Assembly (NCBI GenBank): GCA_041402045.1
Contig: JAWKSZ010000099.1
Location: 1-18,976, forward strand
Direction of reading: 5' to 3'
Length of the DNA stretch: 18,976 nt
Source: JAGQRJ01 sp041402045
Lineage (GTDB): Bacteria > Planctomycetota > J058
In this document: in pieces, positions 7,395-14,215 of the stretch
Numbering within the stretch: the stretch's first letter is position 1
How the letters are laid out: every line of letters starts with the position of its first letter
Translations under genes and position numbers: made by a program
Notes under the pieces: model-generated
What the model was told of the DNA's origin: nothing
Database searches by the model: none
The model's input: only the letters and a program-made list of their open reading frames with translations

Positions 7395-7801
7395 AGATCG
7401 AGATCGGCAAGGCGCTCGACTTCGGCGATATCTCGGAGAACGCCGAGCTCGACGCGGCCCGCGAGAAGCAGCAGCGCCTCGCGGAGCAGATCGAGCGGAT
7501 CCAGGCTCAGCTCGAGATCGCCAAGGTGATCGACATGGAGGAGGTCGAGACCTCGCGGGTCACCGTCGGCACCCGGGTCACCGTGACCCACTCCGACACC
7601 GGCGAGACCGTCTCCTACACGATCCTCGGCCCCTGGGACCTGAGCGAAGAGGACCCCACGATCATCAGCCACATGAGCCCCATGGCGAAGGGCCTCCTGG
7701 GCAAGGTCCCGGGCGAGGTGGCCCAGGTCCAGCTCCCCGGCGGCGACGAGGCCGAGTACAAGGTCGAGGAGATCGACCGCGCGGTGCTCACCAACCAGTA
7801 A
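6788..7801 (+). CDS. greA: long-form GreA transcription elongation factor, C-terminal part with the GreA domain
   Basis: GreA binds the secondary channel of RNA polymerase and stimulates cleavage of backtracked RNA. This frame, opened by an in-frame GTG that is probably not a real start, holds 337 residues. About 175 residues of helical repeats are followed by a complete GreA domain (about 177-334). Its coiled-coil tip DFGDISENAELDAAREKQ carries the two acidic residues (D214 and E217 here; D41 and E44 of E. coli) that chelate the catalytic magnesium. The C-terminal FKBP-like domain has VTVGTRVTVTHSDTGETVSY and HMSPMAKGLLGKVPGEVAQV. Joined to the 4857 start after removing copy 1 (625 bases) and one extra base near 6087, the gene is 2319 bases with no stop before 7799, giving 772 residues. 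A GC-rich hairpin follows. Confidence 0.9.
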   Translation: MSKVLLDPAPSAWTASVRALKRISRDDLVLDAVNQIVIKPRDYGHAYASFAKARLTGKVDILEERGKPEIIAKAIRVLDGMVLAHKETGDRKKKAELKTTIDSMRGVFNLKSQRVLREVVEEGSEHEVRRLLQLVRQSPALTDTILRATEGFVAQRFPELLTAGADQQDTGVSDDILFTTEEGKRRKERELDTLMNVEFEKIKIEIGKALDFGDISENAELDAAREKQQRLAEQIERIQAQLEIAKVIDMEEVETSRVTVGTRVTVTHSDTGETVSYTILGPWDLSEEDPTIISHMSPMAKGLLGKVPGEVAQVQLPGGDEAEYKVEEIDRAVLTNQ

Positions 7802-7814
7802 GCGCGCGCCAGGA

Positions 7815-7841
7815 GCGGCCGGGCCCCCCGGGCTCGGCCGC
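7815..7841 (+). terminator. GC-rich hairpin after greA
   Basis: GCGGCCGGGCC and GGCTCGGCCGC (about 11 bp with one G-U pair) flank a five-base loop, 14 bases after the greA stop. No U-tract follows, so intrinsic termination is unproven. It separates greA from the promoter-like element of the next gene. Confidence 0.45.
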
Positions 7842-7852
7842 GCCCATGTACG

Positions 7853-7881
7853 CTGACCTGGCGGCCGAGAGCGGGTAGCCT
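7853..7881 (+). promoter_or_regulatory. possible promoter giving a near-leaderless mRNA for the RING-finger gene
   Basis: CTGACC (7853-7858) resembles a -35 element and is followed after 17 bases by TAGCCT (7876-7881), a TANNNT -10 form, inside GCGGGTAGC. The ATG of the next gene is 6 bases downstream, so transcription would start at or next to the start codon. No strong Shine-Dalgarno is present. The same GCGGGTAGC sequence occurs before the ATG at 9261. Confidence 0.45.
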
Positions 7882-7887
7882 GAGCCC

Positions 7888-8583
7888 ATGGGACTCCACG
7901 AACGCCCCGCCGAGCCGCCCCGCGACGTCGCCCGCGACGACGTGGCCGTCGCCGCCAACCGCTGCCCCTACTGCCACACCGCGGTCACCGCCGGCGACGC
8001 CGACGGCGTGGCCTGCAAGGGCTGCCTGGCCCGGCACCACCAGAGCTGCTGGGACGAGGCCGGGCGCTGCTCGGCCTGCGGCGCCGAGGAGGCCCTGGTC
8101 TCCCAGGTCAAGCCCGCGCAGCAGGAGGAGCCTGCGCCCTCGGCGCGACGGCAGCTGCGCCTGATCGCGGCGGTCACCCTCTCGGCCCTGCTGGCCATGG
8201 GCGCCATGTTCCTGAGCTTCGCGCAGAAGACCTACGACGCCGACCGTCCCCCGCCGCCCGCCCCGGCGCCCGAGCCACCCCAGGTCGACCCCCCGCAGCA
8301 GGCCCCCGACGGCACCTCGGCGGTGGCCCTCGAGCAGCGCTCGGCGGTCCCCGTGCCCGGGATCGAGGGCCTGACCGTGGAGGCGGGCGACCTGCACGCC
8401 CTGCGCCCGTCGACGTTCTGGCTCTACCACGCCGACGGCTCGTCGGCGAAGGCGCTGCTCGAGCCCGGGCAGGAGATCGAGCTCGAGCTCGGCGCGCACC
8501 GCTTCCGCCTGCGCTTCGCGCGCTCGACCCAGCGCACGTTCTCCGACGACTCCGCGGTGGTGTGGATCACCCCGGTCGAGTAG
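7888..8583 (+). CDS. prokaryotic RING-finger membrane protein
   Basis: A 231-residue protein with a cytosolic zinc-binding head, one membrane helix and an outer domain. The head has paired ligands C26-x2-C29, C43-x2-C46, H50-H51, C54 and C61-x2-C64 in CPYCHTAV, ACKGCLARHHQSCW and RCSACG. This is the arrangement of prokaryotic RING (Prok-RING) domains, which are frequent in planctomycetes and other environmental bacteria. A hydrophobic helix spans about 91-112. It is followed by a Pro/Ala/Glu-rich linker (118-150) and a beta-rich C-terminal domain of about 75 residues (GQEIELELGAHRFRLRFA) of no recognised family. RING domains of this kind have been proposed to act in ubiquitin-like or membrane-signalling systems, but no E1/E2-like partner is visible nearby, so no function is assigned. 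The stop is 7 bases before the next gene, suggesting an operon. Confidence 0.75.
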   Translation: MGLHERPAEPPRDVARDDVAVAANRCPYCHTAVTAGDADGVACKGCLARHHQSCWDEAGRCSACGAEEALVSQVKPAQQEEPAPSARRQLRLIAAVTLSALLAMGAMFLSFAQKTYDADRPPPPAPAPEPPQVDPPQQAPDGTSAVALEQRSAVPVPGIEGLTVEAGDLHALRPSTFWLYHADGSSAKALLEPGQEIELELGAHRFRLRFARSTQRTFSDDSAVVWITPVE

Positions 8584-8590
8584 CGGAGCC

Positions 8591-9187
8591 GTGAGCGACG
8601 ACACGCCCGACGGGCTCCCGTTCGAGGTCTCCCTGCGCGCCGCCTGGACTTGGTCGGCGGTGGCCACGCTCTTGACCGCGGTCGCGCTCCTGCTCATGGG
8701 GCGCAGCCTGTGGTGCGGCTGCGGCTCCCTCGTGCCCTGGTCCTTTCAGATCCACAGCGAGCACAACTCCCAGCACCTGTTCGACCCCTACGCCTTCACC
8801 CACGTGCTGCACGGGGTGTGGTTCTGCGCCGGGACCTGGCTCGTGCTCGGGCGCTGGCTGGGGCCGCGGGCGCGCATGCTGACCGCGGTCAGCCTCGAGG
8901 GGGTGTGGGAGCTCGTCGAGAACTCGTCCTGGGTGATCGAGCGCTACCGCGCCGAGACCCTGGCGCTCAATTACTACGGCGACAGCGTGCTCAACTCGCT
9001 GGCGGACATCGGCGCCTGCGCGCTGGGGTTCTACCTCGCGCGCCGGCTCCCGCTCTGGGGCTCGGTGCTCCTGTTCCTCGGCTTCGAGCTCCTGCTCCTG
9101 GTGTGGATCAAGGACAGCCTGGTCCTGAACGTGATCATGCTCGTCTACCCGGTCGAGGCGATCCGCACCTGGCAGTCCGGGCACTAG
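8591..9187 (+). CDS. UPF0314 / DUF2585 family membrane protein
   Basis: A 198-residue integral membrane protein that fits the UPF0314 (DUF2585) family of unknown function. Recognisable family landmarks are the WCGCG segment after the first helix (41-45), the SEHNSQHLFDPYAFTHVLHG block (56-75), the SLEGVWELVENSSWVIERYR helix (101-120) and YYGDSVLNSLADI (128-140). Hydrophobic helices lie at about 19-37, 68-90, 133-150, 155-173 and 176-191. The charged or polar residues in the conserved blocks (H62, H71, H74, E109, E118, D131) could form an active site within the membrane, but that is speculation. The GTG start has a GGAG Shine-Dalgarno 4-7 bases upstream and follows the RING-finger gene by 7 bases, so the two are probably cotranscribed. 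Confidence 0.8.
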   Translation: MSDDTPDGLPFEVSLRAAWTWSAVATLLTAVALLLMGRSLWCGCGSLVPWSFQIHSEHNSQHLFDPYAFTHVLHGVWFCAGTWLVLGRWLGPRARMLTAVSLEGVWELVENSSWVIERYRAETLALNYYGDSVLNSLADIGACALGFYLARRLPLWGSVLLFLGFELLLLVWIKDSLVLNVIMLVYPVEAIRTWQSGH

Positions 9188-9242
9188 CAGCCCGTCGGCT
9201 CGCCTCTAGCGGCAGCAGTTTTTCGCCCCGGCCCGCGGTCGC

Positions 9243-9260
9243 GCGGGTAGCATTCCCGCC
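9243..9260 (+). promoter_or_regulatory. GCGGGTAGCAT element directly before the fusion-protein ATG
   Basis: GCGGGTAGCAT places a TANNNT -10-like hexamer TAGCAT (9248-9253) 7 bases before the ATG at 9261, with no Shine-Dalgarno between. It overlaps the right arm of a small hairpin CCCGCG-GTCG-CGCGGG (9232-9247). No clear -35 element is seen at the usual distance. The match with the element at 7873-7881 is the main reason for reporting it. Confidence 0.4.
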
Positions 9261-10679
9261 ATGGACCTCGAAGCGCTCAAGATCGACCGCAGCAAGACGA
9301 CCGCGCGCCGCGCGCCGCGCCGCGGCTCCTGGTGGGGCCTGGCCTGGCTGTTGGTGCCGCTGGTGCTCCTGCTCTTGTTCCGCGCGCCGCTCTCGCGGTT
9401 GCTCGACCGCTGGACCCTGCCCGAGGTGCGCGCGCTGCGGGTGGAGCTCAGCCACCCCGCCGACGTGGGCGCCGTCTCGGGGGTCAGCGCCAACGGCTAC
9501 GTCGTCGCCAGCCGGCGCGCCGCGCTCTCCGCCGACACCCCGGGGCGGATCGTGGAAATGAGCGTGACCGAGGGCAGCGAGGTCAAGCAGGGCGACGTGG
9601 TCGCGCGGCTGTTCGCCGAGGAATACGCCGCCGCCTTCGCCCTGGCCCAGGGCAACCACGCCGCGGCCAAGGCCGGCGTGGCCCGGGCCCGGGCCGAGCT
9701 CGAGGCCGCCAAGGCCACCGTGGACGCGCTGCGGGTGGCCGTCGACTCCGCCCAGGCCCGGGTGGCCTCGGCGCAGGCCGACGTGGAGCTGGCGACGACC
9801 GAGCTGCGCCGCGTGCAGGACCTCGAGCAGGGCGCGGTCGCCAGCGCCCGCGAGCTCGACGCCGCGCGGGCCACGATCGAGCGCGCCCAGGCCATGCTCC
9901 AGGACACCCAGGCCCAGGAGCGCGGCGCCCACGCCCAGCTCGCCTCGGGGCAGGCCCGGGTGACGGTCGCCGAGACCGCGCTGCGCCAGGCGGAGGCCCA
10001 GGTCGAGGTCGCCGCCGCCGGCGAGGAGCAGGCCCGGGCGACCCTGAGCAAGACCGAGGTCCGCGCGCCCTTCGACGGGGTGGTCGTGCTCAAGGACGCC
10101 GAGGTCGGCGAGGTGGTCTCCCCCAACGTCGCGGGGGGGTCCACCGCCCGCGGGTCGGTCGTGACCATGGTCGACTTCGCCTCCCTCGAGGTGCAGGTCG
10201 ACCTCCCCGAGGCCAGCCTGAACGCGGCCCAGAAGGGCGCCCCGGCCCAGATCTTCCTCGACGCGTTCCCGGGCACGCCCTACGCGGGTCAGGTCTCGCG
10301 GATCTGGCCCACCGCCAACCGCCAGAAGGCGACCGTCGAGGTCCGGGTGACCTTCGACGCCCCCGACCAGCGCCTGCGCCCGGACATGGGGGTGCGGGTC
10401 GTGTTCCTGCCCCCGGACGCCGAGGCCCCCGTCGCGAACCCCGAGCAGGGCGCGGAGCCCACGGTGCTCGTGGACGAGACCTCGGTGGTCCGCCGCGACG
10501 GCAAGGAGGGGGTGTTCCTGCTCGAGGGCGACCAGGTGCGCTTCCACCCGGTCGAGCTCGGCGCGCGCAAGGCGGGGCGGCTCGTGGTGCGCTTCGGGCT
10601 CCAGGGCGGCGAGCGGATCCTGGCGGATCCTCCGGCGACCCTCGCCGACGGCGATCGGGTGCAGCTCCTGGCGGAGTGA
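9261..10679 (+). CDS. HlyD/RND-type efflux membrane fusion protein (periplasmic adaptor)
   Basis: Periplasmic adaptor subunit linking an inner-membrane pump (RND or MacB-like ABC) to an outer-membrane channel. The 472 residues show a basic N-terminus, one membrane anchor (about 25-43), and a first lipoyl half-motif (ALSADTPGRIVEMSVTEGSE, 88-107, then QGDVVARL). A long Ala/Glu/Gln coiled-coil hairpin (about 123-262) follows, then the second lipoyl half with TEVRAPFDGVVVLKDAEVGE (265-284), a beta-barrel domain (VDLPEASLNAAQKGAPAQIF onward) and a membrane-proximal domain ending at 472. The coiled coil is long, as in MacA- or HlyD-like members that meet a TolC channel. No pump or TolC gene is adjacent. 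Downstream is a non-coding repeat block, so the partner is elsewhere or was displaced. No Shine-Dalgarno is seen; the ATG follows a -10-like element. Confidence 0.93.
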   Translation: MDLEALKIDRSKTTARRAPRRGSWWGLAWLLVPLVLLLLFRAPLSRLLDRWTLPEVRALRVELSHPADVGAVSGVSANGYVVASRRAALSADTPGRIVEMSVTEGSEVKQGDVVARLFAEEYAAAFALAQGNHAAAKAGVARARAELEAAKATVDALRVAVDSAQARVASAQADVELATTELRRVQDLEQGAVASARELDAARATIERAQAMLQDTQAQERGAHAQLASGQARVTVAETALRQAEAQVEVAAAGEEQARATLSKTEVRAPFDGVVVLKDAEVGEVVSPNVAGGSTARGSVVTMVDFASLEVQVDLPEASLNAAQKGAPAQIFLDAFPGTPYAGQVSRIWPTANRQKATVEVRVTFDAPDQRLRPDMGVRVVFLPPDAEAPVANPEQGAEPTVLVDETSVVRRDGKEGVFLLEGDQVRFHPVELGARKAGRLVVRFGLQGGERILADPPATLADGDRVQLLAE

Positions 10680-10681
10680 GG

Positions 10682-10704
10682 CTGGCGCGTCGTGAGCGCG
10701 CCGG
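10682..10704 (+). terminator. hairpin directly after the fusion-protein gene
   Basis: CTGGCGCG and CGCGCCGG form about 8 pairs (one G-U) around the loop TCGTGAG, starting 3 bases after the stop codon. No U-tract follows. It is the likely end of the RING-UPF0314-adaptor transcription unit, by position only. Confidence 0.4.
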
Positions 10705-10720
10705 TGTGCCAGGGAGAGGA

Positions 10721-10793
10721 ACACGGAAGACACGGAAGACACGGAAGGACGGCGGTCCGCACGCGTGCTGAAGGTGCGCGGGGGACACGGAAG
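10721..10793. repeat. ACACGGAAG short tandem and dispersed repeats
   Basis: Three exact head-to-tail copies of ACACGGAAG lie at 10721-10747 and a fourth at 10785-10793. Further on, GAGCTCCGC recurs around 10846, 10900 and 10952, each time inside a small palindrome. No coding frame is supported. Similar ACACGGAAG-type repeats are scattered in intergenic DNA of many environmental bacteria. Confidence 0.85.
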
Positions 10794-11016
10794 CTCCGCC
10801 GAGGCGTGGGCGGTCCTCGAAGGCCGAGAGAGGAACCACCGAGCTCCGCTCGGGAGTCACCGCTGCGGGCCGGGGTAGGCAAGAGAACACCGCAGACACC
10901 GAGCTCCGCGGAGGTCGTTCGCGGGCCGTTGGACTGGAGAGAGAGTGTGGGTGAGCTCCGCTCTCGAGCCCCGCTCCCTGCAGTACGCGCGCGGCAATGC
11001 GTCATGCGCCCCGGCC

Positions 11017-11757
11017 GGCGAGCGGCAAGACCGCGAGCGCGTAGCGAGCGCGAGCCCCTTGGGTGTGAGGGCGCCCGCTTCCCGGCGCCGGGCCCGCTGT
11101 CCGGGTGTCGTGCGGTGCGGCCGGCGAGCGGCGTCAGCCGCGAGCGCGCGAGCCCCTTGGGTGTGAGGCCGCCCGCTTCCTGGCGCTGGGCCCGCTGTCC
11201 GGGTGTCGTGGGGTGCGGCCGGCGAGCGGCGTCAGCCGCGAGCGCGCGAGCCCCATGGGTGTGAGGGCGCCCGCTTCCTGGCGCTGGGCCCGCTGTCCGG
11301 GTGTCGTGGGGTGCGGCCGGCGAGCGGCGTCAGCCGCGAGCGCGAGCCCCATGGTGGAGGGAGCCCCGCTTCCCGGCGCCGGGCCCGCTGTCCGGGTGTC
11401 GTGGGGTGCGGCCGGCGAGCGGCGTCAGCCGCGAGCGCGAGCCCCATGGGTGTGAGGGCGCCCGCTTCCCGGCGCCGGGCCCGCTGTCCGGGGTGTCGTG
11501 GGGTGCAGCCGGCGAGCGGCGTCAGCCGCGAGCGCGAGCCCCATGGGTGTGGGGCGCCCGCTTCCCGGCGCCGGGCCCGCTGTCCGGGTGTCGTGGGTGC
11601 GGCCGAGCGAGCGGCGTCAGCCGCGAGCGCGAGCCCCATGGGTGAGGGCGCCCGCTTCCCGGCGCCGGGCCCGCTGTCCGGGTGTCGTGCGGTGCGGCCG
11701 GCGAGGCGGCGTCAGCCGCGAGCGCGCAGCGCGCGCGAAGCGCGCGCGAGCCCCTTG
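11017..11757. repeat. tandem array of about seven 95-106 bp units, GC-rich and non-coding
   Basis: The landmark GGCGAGCGG recurs at 11017, 11123, 11221, 11319, 11414, 11511, about 11605 and (as GGCGAGGCGG) 11700, so unit lengths are about 106, 98, 98, 95, 97, 95 and 95. A typical unit holds a short hairpin GCGGC-GTCA-GCCGC, then GCGAGCCCCATGGGTGTGAG, then the palindrome CCCGGCGCCGGG, then CCCGCTGTCCGGGTGTCGTG. Unit length is not a multiple of three and varies by single bases, and every frame gives the same Arg/Ala/Pro-rich peptides by rotation, so the array is not coding. The first and last units diverge most (the last carries GCGCGCG-AAG-CGCGCGC), as expected for array edges. It lies between a plus-strand and a minus-strand gene, convergently placed. 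Confidence 0.93.
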
Positions 11758-11765
11758 GGGTGAGG

Positions 11766-11809
11766 CGAGGCTTTGCCTCGAGCCCGAGGGGGTCTGGGAC
11801 AGACCCCCT
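11766..11809. other. two hairpins at the right edge of the repeat array
   Basis: CGAGGC-TTT-GCCTCG (11766-11780) and AGGGGGTCT-GGGAC-AGACCCCCT (11787-11809) are perfect inverted repeats, seven bases apart. They lie outside the repeat unit, between the array and the convergent gene end. They may act as bidirectional termination structures, or mark a former insertion boundary; no U-tract or target-site duplication is seen. Confidence 0.6.
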
Positions 11810-11831
11810 GAGACACGTCGAGGAGCTCGAA

Positions 11832-11866
11832 GCGCGAGGGGGAGGCAGGCAAGCTTCCCCTCGCGC
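11832..11866 (-). terminator. 10-bp hairpin after the secreted-protein gene
   Basis: GCGCGAGGGG (11832-11841) pairs with CCCCTCGCGC (11857-11866) around a 15-base loop. On the minus strand it starts 10 bases after the stop codon of the 779-residue protein. There is no U-tract, so termination is inferred only from position. Confidence 0.45.
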
Positions 11867-11875
11867 GTTCCGGCG

Positions 11876-14215
11876 CTACTCGAACTTGTCGTCGGCGTTG
11901 ATCGGGGTCTCGCCGTAGCCCTTCTGGCCGGGCTGGAGCGGGTCGAGGTGCCCGTGCAGGTCGGGCTTGAACGAGCTGAAGCGCTCGCCGGTGAACCCGC
12001 CGTTGAAGCTCATGTGCTTGCCGTCGATGTCCATTTGGACCTTCACGCAGTCCCGCGGGGCGAGCTTGGCGAGGGCGACCACGGTCACGAAGTCCCAGCC
12101 GCCCATGTCGATCAGCTCGCGGTAGTGGTCGGCGCGCTCGTCGCTGTTGGCGGCGGTCCAGCCGGTGTTGCGCACGCCCTGCAGGTGGTGCACGAAGGAG
12201 CGCATGTGGCGCAGGCCGGTCTTCTCGCGGGGCTGGAGGTCGTCGTCGCTGGGGTTCAGCCGGCGGGGGTCGATCTCCCAGACCACGTCGTAGGCCTCGG
12301 CGAAGGCGTCGCGCAGGAGCGTCGGGTCCCCGGCCTTGGCCATGATCGTGCGGATCCCCCACTCGGAGATCTCGACCTCGACGCGCAGCTCGGTCTTGCC
12401 GTAGCGGCTATGGAACAGCTTGAACTCGGGCTGCGGGGTCAGGCCGGCGGGGTCGCCCAGGCCGAGGGCCGCGGCCACCCGGCGGATCCGGCGCATTTCG
12501 CCGTTGTAGGTCGAGGCGTCCCGGCGCACCAGGCGGTAGTGCAGCGCGCGGCGGCTCTTGAGCACCGAGAGCTCGGAGGGGTCCTCGTCGCCCTGCAGCT
12601 CCGAGGAGCGCACGATGTCCACGAGCAGCGACTTGTTCCAGGTCTTGCTGAAGAAGGTGCTCTTCTTGTTCTTCTGGTAGCGGAACACGTTGTAGAGGTG
12701 CCGACCGCTCTCGTCGTCGATCTTCATGTCGGAGGCGTGGACGTCCTTGCTCCACTTGCCCCCCACCAGCCGGCTGAGGATCAGGCGCCCGCGCTTGTAG
12801 CTCCACTCCTCCTGCTCGAACACGCGGAACTCGAGGCTGACCCCGCTGTCCCGGTCGGCGAGCAGGGAGTCGGCCAGGCGCAGGTCGCCGCGGATCGTGC
12901 GCTCGTAGGCCGCGCGGGCCGGGGCTTTGCTCAGGTCGAAGTGATAGGCAATGTCGACGTCGCTGCCCGACTCCTTGCCGGCCGAGGCGCGGACCTCGAC
13001 CTTGAACACCTCGTCCGCGGCCTGCACGAAGAACTCGTTGACCTCCACGTCACCGGCGTCGAGGGGGTCGTTCGTGGTGTCGAGGCCGACCAGCAGCCGC
13101 GCGCCGACGCCGGGGCCCTTGAAGCGGATCGACTGCACCTGGACCCGCACCGAGGAGGCCGGGAGCCGGCTGACCTCGACGCGCATCGTGTCGCGGATCC
13201 GGTAGAACCCGCCCAGGCGAGCGGAGGCGCCGACCTCGACGTTGGTGCCCTCGAGGGTGTGGTCGTAGCCGTAGGTCAGCTGCCCGTTGACCGCGAGCTC
13301 CCAGCGGCCCTCCAGCGAGCGCTCCGCGCCGAGCTTGAGGCCGAGGGCCTCGTCGGCGGTCAGCGGCAGGTCGTAGACCCGGCGACCCATGGCCTTGAGG
13401 ATCTCGATCGTGCCCTTCACGTCCTTGACGCCGTGGGGCTTGGGGTAGAGGTCCACGATCGTGTAGCGCAGCTCGCCCCGGGCGTGGACGCCGGTGCTGA
13501 ACGAGAGCTGGCCGCCCAGGGGCACGCTGGTGCTCAGCGGGACCCGCGCGCCGCCCTCGACGTAGTTGGCGAGCCACACGTCGTCGGGCCGCTCGAGCTT
13601 GAGCGCCTTCTGCATGGGGGTGTACTCGTCGGCGGGGATCGCGCGGATCCCGGTGTCGAGGCCCACGTGGAAGTAGTCGGTCAGGCGCAGGGTCTCGCGG
13701 ACGTTGATCCCGTCCTCGATCGCGTCCTGCAGCGCGTCCTTGACCTCGCTCTTGGCCTTGCCCAGGAGCTTGTTGATCCCGTCCTTGGTGTAGGCGACCA
13801 GGCGGCCGGCCTTCGAGGGCTCGTCCGCGGCGGCGTCCTGGCTGGGGGTCACCGCGGCCTGGAAGGTCGGGGTCCCGTTCCGGTGGATCGAGGCGACGCC
13901 CTGGCCCGTGGCCGCGTCGTAGAACCAGATCAGGTCGAGGGCGTCTTGCCCCTGGAGCGCGCCGGTCACGCCGGCCGCTGGCAGCCGCACGCGGAAGCGG
14001 GCGAGGTCCGGGGCCGCGAGCGTGGCCGCCCCCGAGACCGCCTCGGTCTCCAGGCGCAGGGCGCGCTGGCCCTGAGCGTCGGCGTCGCCCACGGTGAGGG
14101 TCCCGCTGAAGGCGCTCCCGTCGTTGGCGTTCAAGCGGAACACGTCGTCGGCGCGCGCGACGGCGACGACGGAGAGGCCGATCAGGACGGCCAGGGTGGG
14201 GCGGCAGAGGCTCAT
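11876..14215 (-). CDS. large secreted protein of unknown family (779 residues)
   Basis: I do not recognise this protein. From the ATG at 14215 it has a classical signal peptide: a hydrophobic core in LAVLIGLSVVAVA and a likely cut after ARA (residue 22) before DDVFRL, with no lipobox. This start is preferred although the frame stays open upstream, because the signal peptide begins there and a purine-rich GAGAAGAGAGAGAG lies before it. The mature part appears to have a single Cys and no other membrane helix. The N-terminal ~110 residues are beta-rich. An amphipathic helical stretch (GINKLLGKAKSEVKDALQDA, about 145-165) follows, then a long region of alternating strands with many Asp, Arg and Val. 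The C-terminal third is more basic (RYQKNKKSTFFSKTWNKS) and ends DDKFE. It may be periplasmic or cell-surface. It stands alone, divergent from nrdA and convergent with the repeat block. Confidence 0.8.
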   Translation of the reverse strand: MSLCRPTLAVLIGLSVVAVARADDVFRLNANDGSAFSGTLTVGDADAQGQRALRLETEAVSGAATLAAPDLARFRVRLPAAGVTGALQGQDALDLIWFYDAATGQGVASIHRNGTPTFQAAVTPSQDAAADEPSKAGRLVAYTKDGINKLLGKAKSEVKDALQDAIEDGINVRETLRLTDYFHVGLDTGIRAIPADEYTPMQKALKLERPDDVWLANYVEGGARVPLSTSVPLGGQLSFSTGVHARGELRYTIVDLYPKPHGVKDVKGTIEILKAMGRRVYDLPLTADEALGLKLGAERSLEGRWELAVNGQLTYGYDHTLEGTNVEVGASARLGGFYRIRDTMRVEVSRLPASSVRVQVQSIRFKGPGVGARLLVGLDTTNDPLDAGDVEVNEFFVQAADEVFKVEVRASAGKESGSDVDIAYHFDLSKAPARAAYERTIRGDLRLADSLLADRDSGVSLEFRVFEQEEWSYKRGRLILSRLVGGKWSKDVHASDMKIDDESGRHLYNVFRYQKNKKSTFFSKTWNKSLLVDIVRSSELQGDEDPSELSVLKSRRALHYRLVRRDASTYNGEMRRIRRVAAALGLGDPAGLTPQPEFKLFHSRYGKTELRVEVEISEWGIRTIMAKAGDPTLLRDAFAEAYDVVWEIDPRRLNPSDDDLQPREKTGLRHMRSFVHHLQGVRNTGWTAANSDERADHYRELIDMGGWDFVTVVALAKLAPRDCVKVQMDIDGKHMSFNGGFTGERFSSFKPDLHGHLDPLQPGQKGYGETPINADDKFE

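Noticed and set aside
11017..11757. CRISPR array
   Set aside because: Repeats are ~97 bp, contiguous and without unique spacers; no cas genes are present.
10945..11763. Several Arg/Ala/Pro-rich open frames inside the tandem array
   Set aside because: The same peptides appear in different frames because units of about 97 bp rotate the frame; no start signals or family resemblance.
10680..11875. Insertion sequence or transposon
   Set aside because: No transposase frame, terminal inverted repeats or target duplication could be seen; the inverted repeats present are local hairpins.
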